Shown here: in pieces, positions 34,208 through 43,320 of the stretch | Numbering within the stretch: the stretch's first letter is position 1 | Layout: the number at the start of each line of letters is the position of its first letter | NCBI RefSeq assembly: GCF_018129065.1 | Contig: NZ_JAAEDM010000004.1 | Location: 1 to 64,000, forward strand | Length of the DNA: 64,000 bases | Source of the DNA: Neoroseomonas soli | GTDB taxonomy: Bacteria > Pseudomonadota > Alphaproteobacteria > Acetobacterales > Acetobacteraceae | Reading direction: 5' to 3' | Notes under the pieces: model-generated | What the model saw: the letters and a program-made list of their open reading frames with translations, nothing else | Told to the model about the DNA's origin: nothing | Database searches by the model: none | Translations under genes and position numbers: made by a program

Positions 34208-36747
34208 CGGCCGGTCACCATGCCGGGGGCGCTGCGGATGTAGCGGGCGTGCCGCCTGTCGCGCGCCTTGGCGCGGGCGACCGAGGTGCCGCGGACCGGG
34301 ACGGATTCCGTGACCTCGGCCAGCGTCTCGCTGAAATGCTCGGCGCCATCGGTCGCTTCCTCGACCAGGGCGGCGGCCTCGGCGAGCAGGGCGTCCTCGG
34401 CCCCGCCGGCGACCCATTCCCGGCCTTCCTCGATCAGCGCGGGCACGGCGAGCGGCGAGACCTGCTTCAGCACGCGGTGCCGGATGCGGCCCTTCACGCG
34501 CGCGAGCAGCGCGGCGATGCGGGCGACGTCGGTCAGGCCCTGCGCGGCCTCGGCGCGGGTGGCGCGCAGCAGGATGTGGTCGGGCTGGTGGCGGCGGAGC
34601 ACGTCGTAGATCAGGTCCGAATTCATCGTCATCTGGCGGCCGGACTTTTCCGCGCCGGGGTGGGATTTCTCGATCAGGCCGGCGATGGTCGCGATGTTGC
34701 GGAAGGTCCGCCGCAGCATGGAGGACTCGGCCAGCCATTCCTCCATCTCGTCGCCCAGGATGTCCTCGGTGAACAGGGCCTCCACGCCCTTCGGCTCGAA
34801 GGCGGACCAGATGGCGAGCACGTAGTCGGTGCCGACATAGCCGAGCGGCCCCATGCCGAGCCGTTCCATCCGCTTCGTCACCAGCATGCCCAGCGTCTGG
34901 TGCGCGAGCCGCCCCTCGAAGGTGTAGGCGACGAGGAACCACTTGCCGCCGCGCGGGAAGGTTTCCACCAGCAGCCCGTCGCGCGGCGGCAGTTCCGATT
35001 TCAGGCGCTGCAATCGCAGCCATTCCTTCACAGGCTCGGGCAGATGCCGCCAGCGGCGCGGGTCGTGCAGGATGGCGCGCACGCGGGCCGCGAGATAAGT
35101 CGTCAGCGGCATCCGCGCCCCGGCATAGACCGGCACGCGCGGCTCGCCTTCCCCGCCGCGGGAGACGATCACCGCGCCCGGGTCCAGCCGCTCGTAGCGC
35201 AGCACCTGGCCACCGAAGAGGAAGCAGTCGCCGGGCTCGAGGGTGGAGACGAACCATTCCTCCACCTCCCCGAGCACCCCGGCGCCGCGCAGCCGCACCT
35301 TGAGCAGCGGCGTCTCCACGATGGTGCCGAGGTTCATGCGCAGCTGCCGCGCCACCTGCTTGCCGCGGACATGCAGGAAGCCTTCGGAATCCCGGAACAG
35401 GCGGCGGAAGCGGTCATAGGCCTGGAGCGCGTAGCCGCCATCCTCGACGAAGCGCACCACGTCGTCGAAGTCGCGGCGCGTCAGTGCGGCATAGGGCCCG
35501 GCGCGCGTGACCTCCGCATACAGGTCGTCCGGCCGGAAAGGCGCGGAACAGGCCACGGCCAGCACGTGCTGCGCCAGGACATCCAGCCCGCCGGGGCGCG
35601 GCGGCTCGCCATCCAGGTCGCCCGCCTGCACGGCCTCCGTCGCGGCGACGCATTCCACGACCTCGAAGCGGTTCGCGGGCACCAGCACCGCCCGGGAAGG
35701 CTCGTCCATCCGGTGATTGGCGCGGCCGACGCGCTGCAACAGCCGTGATACCCCCTTGGGTGCGCCGACCTGGATCACCTGGTCCACATCGCCCCAGTCG
35801 ATGCCGAGGTCGAGCGAGGCCGTCGCCACCACCGCGCGCAGGCGGCCCTCGGCCATCGCGGCCTCGACCTTCCGGCGCAGGCCGATCTCGAGGCTGCCGT
35901 GGTGCATGGCGATGGGCAGCGCCGCCTCGTTCAACCGCCACAGCGCGGCGAAGATCAGTTCCGCCTGCGCGCGCGTGTTGACGAAGACGATGGTGACGCG
36001 GGCGGCCTCGATCCGCCGGTAGATCTCCGGCGCCGAGGCAAGGCCCATGTGCCCGCCCCAGGGCAGGTGGCCTTCCGGCAGTTGCAGTTCGAAGACCGGC
36101 GCCGCGCCGCCGCGGGTTTCCAGCAGCCGGACGTCCTCCGCGCGCGCCGTGGGCGAGAGCCACGCCCGCAGCGCCTGCGGATGCGCGACGGTCGCCGACA
36201 ACCCCACGCGCCGCGCACCGGGTGCGAGCGTCGCCAGCCGGCTCATGCACAGCGCCAACTGGTCGCCGCGCTTGGTCCCGGCCAGGGCATGTGCCTCGTC
36301 CACCACGATGGCGGAAAGCCCGGCGAACATCTCTGGCGCATCGGGCAGGGAGAGCAGCAGGGTCAGGCTCTCCGGCGTGGTCAGCAGCAGGTTGGGCGGA
36401 CGTTCGCGTTGGCGCTGGCGGCGATTGACGGGGGTGTCGCCGGTGCGGGTCTCGATGGTGATGGGCAGGCCCATCTCGGTCACCGGCGCGGTCAGGTTCC
36501 GCGCGATGTCCACCGCCAGGGCCTTGAGCGGGGAAATGTAGAGCGTGTGCAGCCCCTCCCGCGGGGTGTGCGCGAGATCCACCAGCGAGGGCAGGAACCC
36601 CGCCAGCGTCTTGCCGCCCCCGGTGGGCGCCAGCAGCAGGACGTGTTCGCCCCGCGCCGCGGCGTCCAGCAATGCCATCTGGTGCGGCCGCGGCGCCCAG
36701 CCGCGCGCGGCGAACCAGCCGGCGAAAGGTTCTGGCAATGTTCTCAT
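34204..36747 (-). CDS. Ligase-associated DNA damage response DEXH-box helicase (Lhr-like)
   Basis: An 847-residue superfamily 2 helicase. Walker A APTGGGKT at about 40-47, DEAH as VVDEAHAL, SAT motif (GLSATVAHPQ), motif IV-VI segments FVNTRAQAE and QRVGRANHR, then the Lhr winged-helix and DUF4910-like C-terminal parts. It probably moves 3'-5' on DNA and acts with the neighbouring nuclease, exonuclease and ligase. I chose ATG 36747 (MRTLPEPFAGWF), where homology starts. An upstream GTG at 36813 would overlap the divergent exonuclease gene. Coupled to pdeM. Confidence 0.95.
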   Translation of the reverse strand: MRTLPEPFAGWFAARGWAPRPHQMALLDAAARGEHVLLLAPTGGGKTLAGFLPSLVDLAHTPREGLHTLYISPLKALAVDIARNLTAPVTEMGLPITIETRTGDTPVNRRQRQRERPPNLLLTTPESLTLLLSLPDAPEMFAGLSAIVVDEAHALAGTKRGDQLALCMSRLATLAPGARRVGLSATVAHPQALRAWLSPTARAEDVRLLETRGGAAPVFELQLPEGHLPWGGHMGLASAPEIYRRIEAARVTIVFVNTRAQAELIFAALWRLNEAALPIAMHHGSLEIGLRRKVEAAMAEGRLRAVVATASLDLGIDWGDVDQVIQVGAPKGVSRLLQRVGRANHRMDEPSRAVLVPANRFEVVECVAATEAVQAGDLDGEPPRPGGLDVLAQHVLAVACSAPFRPDDLYAEVTRAGPYAALTRRDFDDVVRFVEDGGYALQAYDRFRRLFRDSEGFLHVRGKQVARQLRMNLGTIVETPLLKVRLRGAGVLGEVEEWFVSTLEPGDCFLFGGQVLRYERLDPGAVIVSRGGEGEPRVPVYAGARMPLTTYLAARVRAILHDPRRWRHLPEPVKEWLRLQRLKSELPPRDGLLVETFPRGGKWFLVAYTFEGRLAHQTLGMLVTKRMERLGMGPLGYVGTDYVLAIWSAFEPKGVEALFTEDILGDEMEEWLAESSMLRRTFRNIATIAGLIEKSHPGAEKSGRQMTMNSDLIYDVLRRHQPDHILLRATRAEAAQGLTDVARIAALLARVKGRIRHRVLKQVSPLAVPALIEEGREWVAGGAEDALLAEAAALVEEATDGAEHFSETLAEVTESVPVRGTSVARAKARDRRHARYIRSAPGMVTGR

Positions 36748-36794
36748 CCGCGGGGCAATATGGCGGTGGTTCCCCGTCGCGGGAAGCCGCCCAT

Positions 36795-37841
36795 ATGCGC
36801 CCCGTGAACGCACCCCACCCAGAGACCTGGCTGAAGGTCACCCCGTCCGGCCTCTATTGCGAGCCCGGCGGGTTCTTCATCGATCCGACGCGCGCCGTCG
36901 ATCGCGCGGTGATCAGCCACGGCCATTCCGACCACGCCCGGCCCGGCCACCGGGCGGTGCTGGCGACGCGCGAGACCCTCGCCATCATGACCGCGCGGAT
37001 GGGCGAGGGCCGGGCTGGGGAAACCCAGCAGGCGCTGCCCTTCGGGGAGGCGCTGACCATCAACGGCGTGCGGGTCTGGCTGCGCCCGGCGGGGCATGTG
37101 CTCGGCTCCGCCCAGGTCTGCATGGAATGGCGCGGCAGTCGCGCGGTCGTCTCGGGCGACTACAAGCGCCAGCGCGACCCCACCTGCGCGCCCTTCGAAC
37201 CAGAACCCTGCGACGTCTTCGTCACCGAGGCCACCTTCGCCCTGCCGGTCTTCCGCCACCCGCTGCCCGAGGCCGAGATCGCGCGCCTGCTGCGTTCCGT
37301 CGCGCTGTTCCCGGAACGGACGCATGTCGTCGGCTGCTACTCCCTCGGGAAGTGTCAGCGGCTGATCGCCATGCTGCGGCAGGCAGGCTGGGAAGGGCCG
37401 GTCCATTTGCACGGCGCCCATGTGGCGCTGTGCCGGACCTATGAGGAACTCGGCGTTCCGCTTGGCCCGCTGCGCACCGCGACCGTGGCGAAGAAGGACG
37501 ACCTCAAGGGGGCGATCGTGCTGGCGCCGCCTTCCGCCGTGGCGGATCGCTGGGCGCGGCGGCTGGCGGAACCGGTCGTCGCCGTCGCCTCCGGCTGGAT
37601 GCGCGTGCGCCAGCGGGCGAAGCAGGGCGGGGTGGAATTGCCCCTCGTCATTTCCGACCACGCCGACTGGGACGAGTTGCTGGCGACCGCCGCCGAGGTC
37701 CAGGCGCCGGAAATCTGGGTGACGCATGGGCGGGAGGACGCGCTGATCCATGCGCTCTCCCTCCGCGGCATCCGCGGCCGCGCCTTGCACCTGGTCGGCC
37801 GCGGCGAGGAGGACGAGGGCGAGGAGCCTGCCGCCGCATGA
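36795..37841 (+). CDS. Ligase-associated DNA exonuclease (metallo-beta-lactamase fold)
   Basis: A 348-residue protein of the CPSF/SNM1-like MBL branch. The signature HGHSDH is at residues 42-47, with further ligands in PAGHVLGSA and VVSGDYKRQ. The second half has the beta-CASP-like segment GCYSLGKCQRLIAML and the late SDHADWDEL. Expected to trim DNA ends with metal ions. ATG 36795 has GGAAG 8 bases upstream. It lies 47 bases from the divergent helicase and overlaps the ligase by 4 bases, so the four repair genes share one promoter region. Confidence 0.94.
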   Translation: MRPVNAPHPETWLKVTPSGLYCEPGGFFIDPTRAVDRAVISHGHSDHARPGHRAVLATRETLAIMTARMGEGRAGETQQALPFGEALTINGVRVWLRPAGHVLGSAQVCMEWRGSRAVVSGDYKRQRDPTCAPFEPEPCDVFVTEATFALPVFRHPLPEAEIARLLRSVALFPERTHVVGCYSLGKCQRLIAMLRQAGWEGPVHLHGAHVALCRTYEELGVPLGPLRTATVAKKDDLKGAIVLAPPSAVADRWARRLAEPVVAVASGWMRVRQRAKQGGVELPLVISDHADWDELLATAAEVQAPEIWVTHGREDALIHALSLRGIRGRALHLVGRGEEDEGEEPAAA

Positions 37842-39427
37842 GCCTGCCCGCCTTCGCCGAGTTGCTGGAACGCCTGGTCTTCACCCCCGGTCGCAACGGG
37901 AAGCTCGCCCTGTTGCGGCAGTGGTTCGCCGGGCAGCCGGACCCGGACCGCGGCGTCGGCCTGGCCGCGCTGACGGAGGAACTGCGCTTCGCCGCTGCCA
38001 AGCCTGCGGTGATCCGGGAGATCGCCGCCGAGCGCACCGACCCGGAACTGCTGCGCCTGTCCTACGATTATGTCGGGGACCTCGCCGAGACCGTGGCGCT
38101 GATCTGGCAGCCGCGGGCCGGCGTGAACGCGCCACCACCGACGCTGTCGGAGGTGGTCGAGGCGTTGGAGACGACGCCGAAGGCGGAGGTTCCGGCGCTG
38201 ATCGCCGGCTGGCTCGACACGCTCGACGCCGGCGGGCGGCTGGCGCTGATCAAGCTGGTGACGGGAGGGCTGCGCGTCGGCGTCTCGGCCCGGCTTGCGC
38301 GCGTGGCGCTGGCCGAATGGTCGGGCCAGGCGGTCGAGGAGATCGAGGAGGTCTGGCACGGCGTCGCACCCCCCTACGTGCCGCTGTTCCGCTGGCTGGA
38401 AGGGCAGGACGGGCGCCCCGATCCACGCGACGCGCCGATCTTCCGCCCGCTGATGCTGGCCCATCCGCTCGAGGAAGCCGACCTCGCCGCGCTGCGCGCC
38501 GAGGAGTGGCGCGCCGAATGGAAATGGGACGGCATCCGCGTGCAACTGACGTCAGGCCCTGGCGGCAGGCGGCTCTGGTCGCGCGGGGGCGAGGACATCT
38601 CCGCCGCCTTCCCTGACATTCTTGCCGCGATGGACTTCCATGCCGTGCTCGATGGCGAGCTTCTCGTGGTGCGCGAGGGGGAGGTCGCACCCTTCGCCGA
38701 CCTGCAGCAACGCCTCAACCGCAAGACCGTCACCGCGCGGATGCAGCGGGAGTTTCCTGCCGCGGTGCGGCTCTACGACCTGCTGTTCGACGAGCACGAG
38801 GACCTGCGCCCGCTGCCCTTCGACGCGCGCCGGGCGCGGCTGGAAACATGGCATGCGCGGGCGGCGCCGCCGCGCATGGAGCTTTCCGGGCTGGTGCCGT
38901 TCGGCAGCATCGACGCGCTGGCCCGTCTGCGCGACGGCGCGCGTGCCGCCTCCATCGAGGGGCTGATGCTCAAGCGCGCCGATGCGCCCTATGTCGCCGG
39001 CCGCGTGAAGGGGCTGTGGTGGAAGTGGAAGCGCGACCCGCTGACGGTGGACGCGGTGCTGATGTACGCGCAGCGCGGCCACGGCAGGCGATCCTCCTTC
39101 TATTCCGACTACACCTTCGGCGTCTGGCGCGATGACGGCGAACTGGTCCCGATCGGCAAGGCCTATTCCGGCTACACGGACGAGGAACTGGCCTGGCTCG
39201 ACCGCTGGATCAGGAACAACACGGTCAACCGCTTCGGCCCGGTGCGGGAGGTCGAGCGCGGCCTGGTGCTGGAAGTCGCCTTCGACGCGGCGCAACTCAG
39301 CACCCGCCACAAGTCCGGGGTCGCGCTGCGCTTTCCGCGCATCGCCCGCATCCGCCGCGACAAGCCGGTGGAGGAAGCGGACAAGCTGGCCACCGTCATG
39401 GCGCTGGTCGAGAACCGCCCCGGTTGA
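37838..39427 (+). CDS. Ligase-associated ATP-dependent DNA ligase
   Basis: A 529-residue ATP-dependent ligase. The N-terminal third is the all-helical DNA-binding domain (LSYDYVGDLAETVALIW, GLRVGVSARLARVAL). The catalytic core has EWKWDGIRVQL with the adenylated lysine at K229, then LDGELLV, EGLMLKRADAPY and WWKWKRDPLTVD (motif V). A C-terminal OB fold follows (RHKSGVALRFPRI). Coupled by ATGA to the exonuclease. The family seals nicks in a stress or damage pathway in addition to the housekeeping NAD ligase. Confidence 0.95.
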   Translation: MSLPAFAELLERLVFTPGRNGKLALLRQWFAGQPDPDRGVGLAALTEELRFAAAKPAVIREIAAERTDPELLRLSYDYVGDLAETVALIWQPRAGVNAPPPTLSEVVEALETTPKAEVPALIAGWLDTLDAGGRLALIKLVTGGLRVGVSARLARVALAEWSGQAVEEIEEVWHGVAPPYVPLFRWLEGQDGRPDPRDAPIFRPLMLAHPLEEADLAALRAEEWRAEWKWDGIRVQLTSGPGGRRLWSRGGEDISAAFPDILAAMDFHAVLDGELLVVREGEVAPFADLQQRLNRKTVTARMQREFPAAVRLYDLLFDEHEDLRPLPFDARRARLETWHARAAPPRMELSGLVPFGSIDALARLRDGARAASIEGLMLKRADAPYVAGRVKGLWWKWKRDPLTVDAVLMYAQRGHGRRSSFYSDYTFGVWRDDGELVPIGKAYSGYTDEELAWLDRWIRNNTVNRFGPVREVERGLVLEVAFDAAQLSTRHKSGVALRFPRIARIRRDKPVEEADKLATVMALVENRPG

Positions 39428-39485
39428 CACCGCGGCGGCGCGCATCGCCTGATACGCGCCGCGATCCTTGCCGGAGGATACCGCC

Positions 39486-41054
39486 GTGCGTTCCGTCCTC
39501 CTTGCCGCCGCCGCGCTGCTCGCAGCCGCCCCCGCCCTGGCGCAGCAATCGCTGACCATCGGCCTGGCCACGCCGCCGACCGCGCTCGACCCGCACTACC
39601 ACGCCCATGCCCAGTCGAGCGCCACGGCCGCGCATGTCTTCGAACAGTTGCACGCGCCGGACGCGAAGATGCAGATCGTCCCGCGCCTCGCGACCGGCGC
39701 GACGACGACCGACGGCATCACCTGGGACGTCAGCCTGCGCGAAGGCGTGCGCTGGCACGACGGCACGCCCTTCACGGCCGACGACGTCGCCTTTTCCATC
39801 CATCGCGCCGCGAACGTCCCGAATAGTCCCGGCAGCTTCGGCACCTACACGCGGGAGGTGCGGCGGATCGAGGTCACGGGGCCGCTCAGCCTGCGCATCA
39901 CGGCCGCGGCCCCGGCGCCGCTGCTGATGGCCAATCTCTCCAATATCTTCATCGTCTCGCGCCGCCATGGAGAGGGCGCGACGACGGACGACTACAACTC
40001 CGGCAAGGCCATGATCGGCACCGGGCCGTATCGCTTCGCGCGCTGGTCGGCCGGGACCGAGATCCATTTCGCCCGCAACGACGCCTATTGGGGGCAACGC
40101 GAGCCGTGGGAGCGTGCCTCCTTCCGCGTCATCGCCAACAACACGGCGCGCACCGCGGCGCTGCTCGCCGGTGACGTGGACCTGATCGCGGACATCCCTT
40201 CCACCGACGTCGCGCGGGTGCGCGGCGACCGGCGCTTCCAGGTCGTCACCGTCGCGTCCAACCGCCTGGTCTTCCTCGGCCTCGACCGCACGGACGAGGC
40301 GCTGGCGACGGGCCATGTCCGCGCGGCGGAAGGCGCGCCGGCGCTCGCGCGCAATCCGCTCGGCGAGGTGCGGGTGCGCCGTGCGCTGTCCATGGCGATC
40401 GACCGGCGCGCCCTGGTGGAGCGCATCAACGAGGGCCAGGCCATCGCAACGGGCCAGTTCCTGCCCGAAGGATTCTTCGGCCATTTCGCCGACATTCCGG
40501 TCGAGCGCCACGACCCCGAAGGCGCCCGCCGCCTGCTGGCCGAGGCCGGCTTTCCCGCCGGGTTCCGGCTCACGCTGACAACCTCCAACGACCGCATCGT
40601 CAACAGCGCGCGCATGGTGCAGGCGATCGGGCAGATGTGGACGCGCATCGGCGTCGCGACCTCGGTCGAGACCATGCCGCACGCCGTCTTCACGCCGCGG
40701 CGCAACCGCTACGAGCTGCCGGTCTTCCTCTCCTCCTGGGGCAACCAGACGGGGGAGTCGCTCTACACCCTGGTGCCGCAGCTCGGCACGCGCGGGCAGG
40801 GCGGCCTCGGCAATGCGAACCGCATCCGCTACTCGAACCCCGCTCTCGACCGGCTGTTCGTGGCGGCGGGCACGGAAATCGACGCGCCACGGCGCCTCGG
40901 CCTGATCCGCCAGGCGACCGACATCGCGCTCGCCGACGCAGTCATGCTTCCGCTGCTGTTGCAGGTGAACAACTGGGGCGCGCGTCAGGGGCTGGGCATG
41001 GCGCCGCGCGTGGACCAGTACACCCTGGCGATGAGCGTCCGCCCGGCGGATTGA
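39486..41054 (+). CDS. ABC transporter substrate-binding protein, family 5 (peptide/nickel type)
   Basis: A 522-residue periplasmic receptor. GTG 39486 is chosen because GGAGG sits 8 bases upstream and the signal peptide (VRSVLLAAAALLAAAPALAQ) begins there. Mature motifs: LDPHYHAHAQS, WDVSLREGVRWHDGTPFTADDV, GTGPYRF and VRRALSMAIDR. These bind oligopeptides, dipeptides, nickel chelates or opines. No permease or ATPase gene is next to it, so its partners must be elsewhere. The next gene, an HpcH-type aldolase, is 53 bases on and may belong to the same transcript. Confidence 0.92.
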   Translation: MRSVLLAAAALLAAAPALAQQSLTIGLATPPTALDPHYHAHAQSSATAAHVFEQLHAPDAKMQIVPRLATGATTTDGITWDVSLREGVRWHDGTPFTADDVAFSIHRAANVPNSPGSFGTYTREVRRIEVTGPLSLRITAAAPAPLLMANLSNIFIVSRRHGEGATTDDYNSGKAMIGTGPYRFARWSAGTEIHFARNDAYWGQREPWERASFRVIANNTARTAALLAGDVDLIADIPSTDVARVRGDRRFQVVTVASNRLVFLGLDRTDEALATGHVRAAEGAPALARNPLGEVRVRRALSMAIDRRALVERINEGQAIATGQFLPEGFFGHFADIPVERHDPEGARRLLAEAGFPAGFRLTLTTSNDRIVNSARMVQAIGQMWTRIGVATSVETMPHAVFTPRRNRYELPVFLSSWGNQTGESLYTLVPQLGTRGQGGLGNANRIRYSNPALDRLFVAAGTEIDAPRRLGLIRQATDIALADAVMLPLLLQVNNWGARQGLGMAPRVDQYTLAMSVRPAD

Positions 41055-41107
41055 CCGCCCCCGGGGCGCGTGGTGGCGTGGCGCCATCGCCAACCAGGGG
41101 AACGTCC

Positions 41108-41893
41108 ATGCCCATCGCGCCCAATCTCGCCCGCCGCCGCCTCGAGAAGGGGGAACTCGCCCTCGGCTTCGGCGTGCATCATCTGCGCACGCCCGCCGTC
41201 GGCCTGATCGCCGCCGCGTCCGGCTTCGACTGGCTGTTCATCGACATGGAGCACGGCGCGATGAGCGTCGATGACGCCACGCGCATGTGCATGGCCGCGC
41301 TGTCACAGGGCGTCACGCCCATCGTGCGCTGCTGCAAGGACGCGCTGTTCGAGGGCACGCGCTGCCTCGACAACGGCGCCATGGGCGTCGTCGTCCCGCA
41401 CATCGACACCAAGGAGGAAGCCGAGGCGGTGGTCCGCGCCTTCCGCTACCCGCCGATCGGCGAGCGTTCCTGGGGCGGCCCGCCGGCGCAATACGGCTTC
41501 GTGGTTGCGGACACGGCCGCGGCGCAGGTCGAACTGAACAAGGAAATCCTCATCACGGTGATGATCGAGACGCCCCAGGCGGTCGAGAACGCCGCCGCCA
41601 TCGCCGCGGTGCCGGGGGTGGACTGCCTGATGATCGGCACCTCCGACCTCACGGCCTCCATGGGCATCGCGGGGCAGATCGGCCACCCGGACGTGCGCGC
41701 GGCCTATGCGAAGGTCGCCGCGGCCTGCAAGGCGGCGGGCAAGCACATGGGCATGGGCGGCGTCTACGACGAGAAGGTGGCGCCGGACTACATCGCCCTC
41801 GGCGCGCGCTTCCTGCTGTCGGGCTCCGACCACGCCTTCCTGATGGCGGGCGGCGGGGGCCGTGCGAAGTTCCTGCGCGGGCTGCAGAAGTAG
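41108..41893 (+). CDS. HpcH/HpaI-family aldolase / citrate-lyase-like protein
   Basis: A 261-residue TIM-barrel class II pyruvate aldolase. Metal-binding and phosphate-like motifs are FIDMEHGAMSVDD (glutamate ligand), VIVRCCKD-type strand, GAMGVVVPHIDT, a metal-site segment MIETPQAVENAAAI and GTSDLTASMG. Such enzymes split 4-hydroxy-2-keto acids into pyruvate or oxaloacetate plus an aldehyde. GGGGAAC lies upstream of ATG 41108. The aldol substrate cannot be told from the sequence. Confidence 0.9.
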   Translation: MPIAPNLARRRLEKGELALGFGVHHLRTPAVGLIAAASGFDWLFIDMEHGAMSVDDATRMCMAALSQGVTPIVRCCKDALFEGTRCLDNGAMGVVVPHIDTKEEAEAVVRAFRYPPIGERSWGGPPAQYGFVVADTAAAQVELNKEILITVMIETPQAVENAAAIAAVPGVDCLMIGTSDLTASMGIAGQIGHPDVRAAYAKVAAACKAAGKHMGMGGVYDEKVAPDYIALGARFLLSGSDHAFLMAGGGGRAKFLRGLQK

Positions 41894-41944
41894 GCCCACC
41901 GCGGGCGGGCAGGGCGGCGCCGTCCTGCCCGCCTCGGCGAGAAA

Positions 41945-41984
41945 TTGCGACTTATTCGCATTTCAACTTGCGAGCCGGTCGCAA
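41945..41984. promoter_or_regulatory. Tandem Fur-like iron boxes
   Basis: Two dyads of the same build lie just upstream of the iron module: TTGCGA-N5-TCGCAT (41945-41961) and a perfect TTGCGA-N5-TCGCAA (41968-41984). Their centres are 23 bp apart, about two helical turns, on the same face of the DNA. Half-site and spacing resemble Fur/Irr-type operators of alphaproteobacteria. That assignment is inference; the dyads are direct. Confidence 0.65.
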
Positions 41985-42023
41985 CTGACATAAGCCTCGT
42001 CCCATCCCAGGACGAGGTCCCCG

Positions 42024-43046
42024 ATGCTCCGTCGCCATCTTCTCGCGCTGGCCGTGATCGCCGCCCCTGCCGCCGCCCTGGCCCAGGGGCCGGAGATCGC
42101 CGTCTACACGGCGCGCCACTACGACACCGACGCCCAGCTCTATGAGGCCTTCACCCGCGCGACCGGCATCCGCGTCCGCACCATCCAGGCCGATGCCGAC
42201 CAGCTCGTCGCGCGCATCCGTTCGGAGGGCGCGAACAGCCCGGCCGACGTCTTCATCACCGTGGACGCGACGCGCCTTGCCCGCGCCGAGCAGGCCGGCA
42301 TCCTGCAGCCCTACGCGAGCGCGGCCATCGACCAGCGCGTGCCGGCGGCGCTGCGCGACCCGAACGGGCAGTGGTTCTCCGTGACCATGCGCGGCCGCGT
42401 CATCATGTACGACAAGCAGGCCGGCCGCCCCGAGGGCCTGAACCGCTACGAGGACCTGGCCGACCCGCGCTTCCGCGGCCAGATCTGCGTGCGCGCTTCC
42501 AACCACCCCTACAACATCGCGCTCGCGACCAGCATCCTCGCCGCCGACGGGGCCGAGGCGACCGAGGCCTGGGCACGCGGCGTCGCTGCCAACCTGGCCC
42601 GCCCACCACAGGGTGGCGACCGCGACCAGTTCCGCGCGCTGCCCTCGGGCCAGTGCCGCATCGCGATCTCCAACACGTATTACCTCGGCCATGTGGGCCG
42701 CTCCGAACGCCCCGAGGACCAGGCCCTGTTCCAGCGCATCGGCGTGATCTTCCCGAACCAGGCTCCGGGGGACCGCGGCACGCATGTGAACGTCTCGGGC
42801 GCCGGGCTGGTGAAGACGTCGCCGCACCCGGCCGAGGCGCGCCGCTTCCTCGAATTCCTGGTGTCCGACCAGGCGCAGGAAATCCTGGCGCAGGGCAACA
42901 TGGAATATCCGGCGGTGCCCGGCGCGCCGATGCACCCTTTGCTTCGCGCCATGGGCGAGTTCCGCGCCGAGGGCATCGAACCGCTGCGCGACCCGGCGCA
43001 CGCCACCCAGGCGCTGCAGATCATGCAGCGCGCCGGCTGGCGCTGA
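42024..43046 (+). CDS. Ferric iron ABC transporter substrate-binding protein (FbpA/FutA type)
   Basis: A 340-residue periplasmic Fe3+-binding protein with signal peptide MLRRHLLALAVIAAPAAALAQ. It has IAVYTARHYDTDAQLYEAF at the start and the tyrosine pair in SNTYYLGHVG that ligates iron in FbpA relatives. Downstream of tandem Fur-like boxes and upstream of bfd and bfr. Its likely membrane partner is the FbpB-type permease at 47725-49401, which is on the other strand 5 kb away. No ATPase is in the window. Confidence 0.92.
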   Translation: MLRRHLLALAVIAAPAAALAQGPEIAVYTARHYDTDAQLYEAFTRATGIRVRTIQADADQLVARIRSEGANSPADVFITVDATRLARAEQAGILQPYASAAIDQRVPAALRDPNGQWFSVTMRGRVIMYDKQAGRPEGLNRYEDLADPRFRGQICVRASNHPYNIALATSILAADGAEATEAWARGVAANLARPPQGGDRDQFRALPSGQCRIAISNTYYLGHVGRSERPEDQALFQRIGVIFPNQAPGDRGTHVNVSGAGLVKTSPHPAEARRFLEFLVSDQAQEILAQGNMEYPAVPGAPMHPLLRAMGEFRAEGIEPLRDPAHATQALQIMQRAGWR

Positions 43047-43053
43047 GGCGGCC

Positions 43054-43233
43054 GTGGTCGTCTGCCACTGCAATCGCCTGACCGACGTGCAGGTGACGGC
43101 GGCGATCGCCGCCGGCGCCTCCCGCCCGGCGGAGGTCTATGCCGGCTGCGGCTGCGGCGCGCAGTGCGGGTGCTGCTGCCCCACCATCCTCGACCTGCTC
43201 CGCACAGGGTCGCCAGGCGCGACGCGCGAGTGA
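43054..43233 (+). CDS. bfd: Bacterioferritin-associated ferredoxin (Bfd-like, 2Fe-2S)
   Basis: A 59-residue gene starting at GTG 43054 with GAGG 5 bases before it, and 7 bases after the iron-receptor stop. The sequence begins MVVCHCNRLTDVQV and carries CGCGAQCGCCCP, matching the BFD [2Fe-2S] fold in which four cysteines bind the cluster. It has more cysteines (C4, C6 and five clustered) than the minimal set. Bfd passes electrons to bacterioferritin to release stored iron as Fe2+. Its position between the Fe receptor and bfr supports the call. Confidence 0.85.
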   Translation: MVVCHCNRLTDVQVTAAIAAGASRPAEVYAGCGCGAQCGCCCPTILDLLRTGSPGATRE

Positions 43234-43320
43234 TCGTTCCTTGACACCGCCCCGCCGCATCCAGCCCACTGGTCACGGCGGGGCGCCTGCCTGCGTGCCG
43301 CGGGACGGAGGCCGATGACC

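Noticed and set aside
36748-36813. Upstream GTG start (36813) for the DEXH helicase
   Set aside because: It would add 22 residues without homology and overlap the start of the divergent exonuclease gene.
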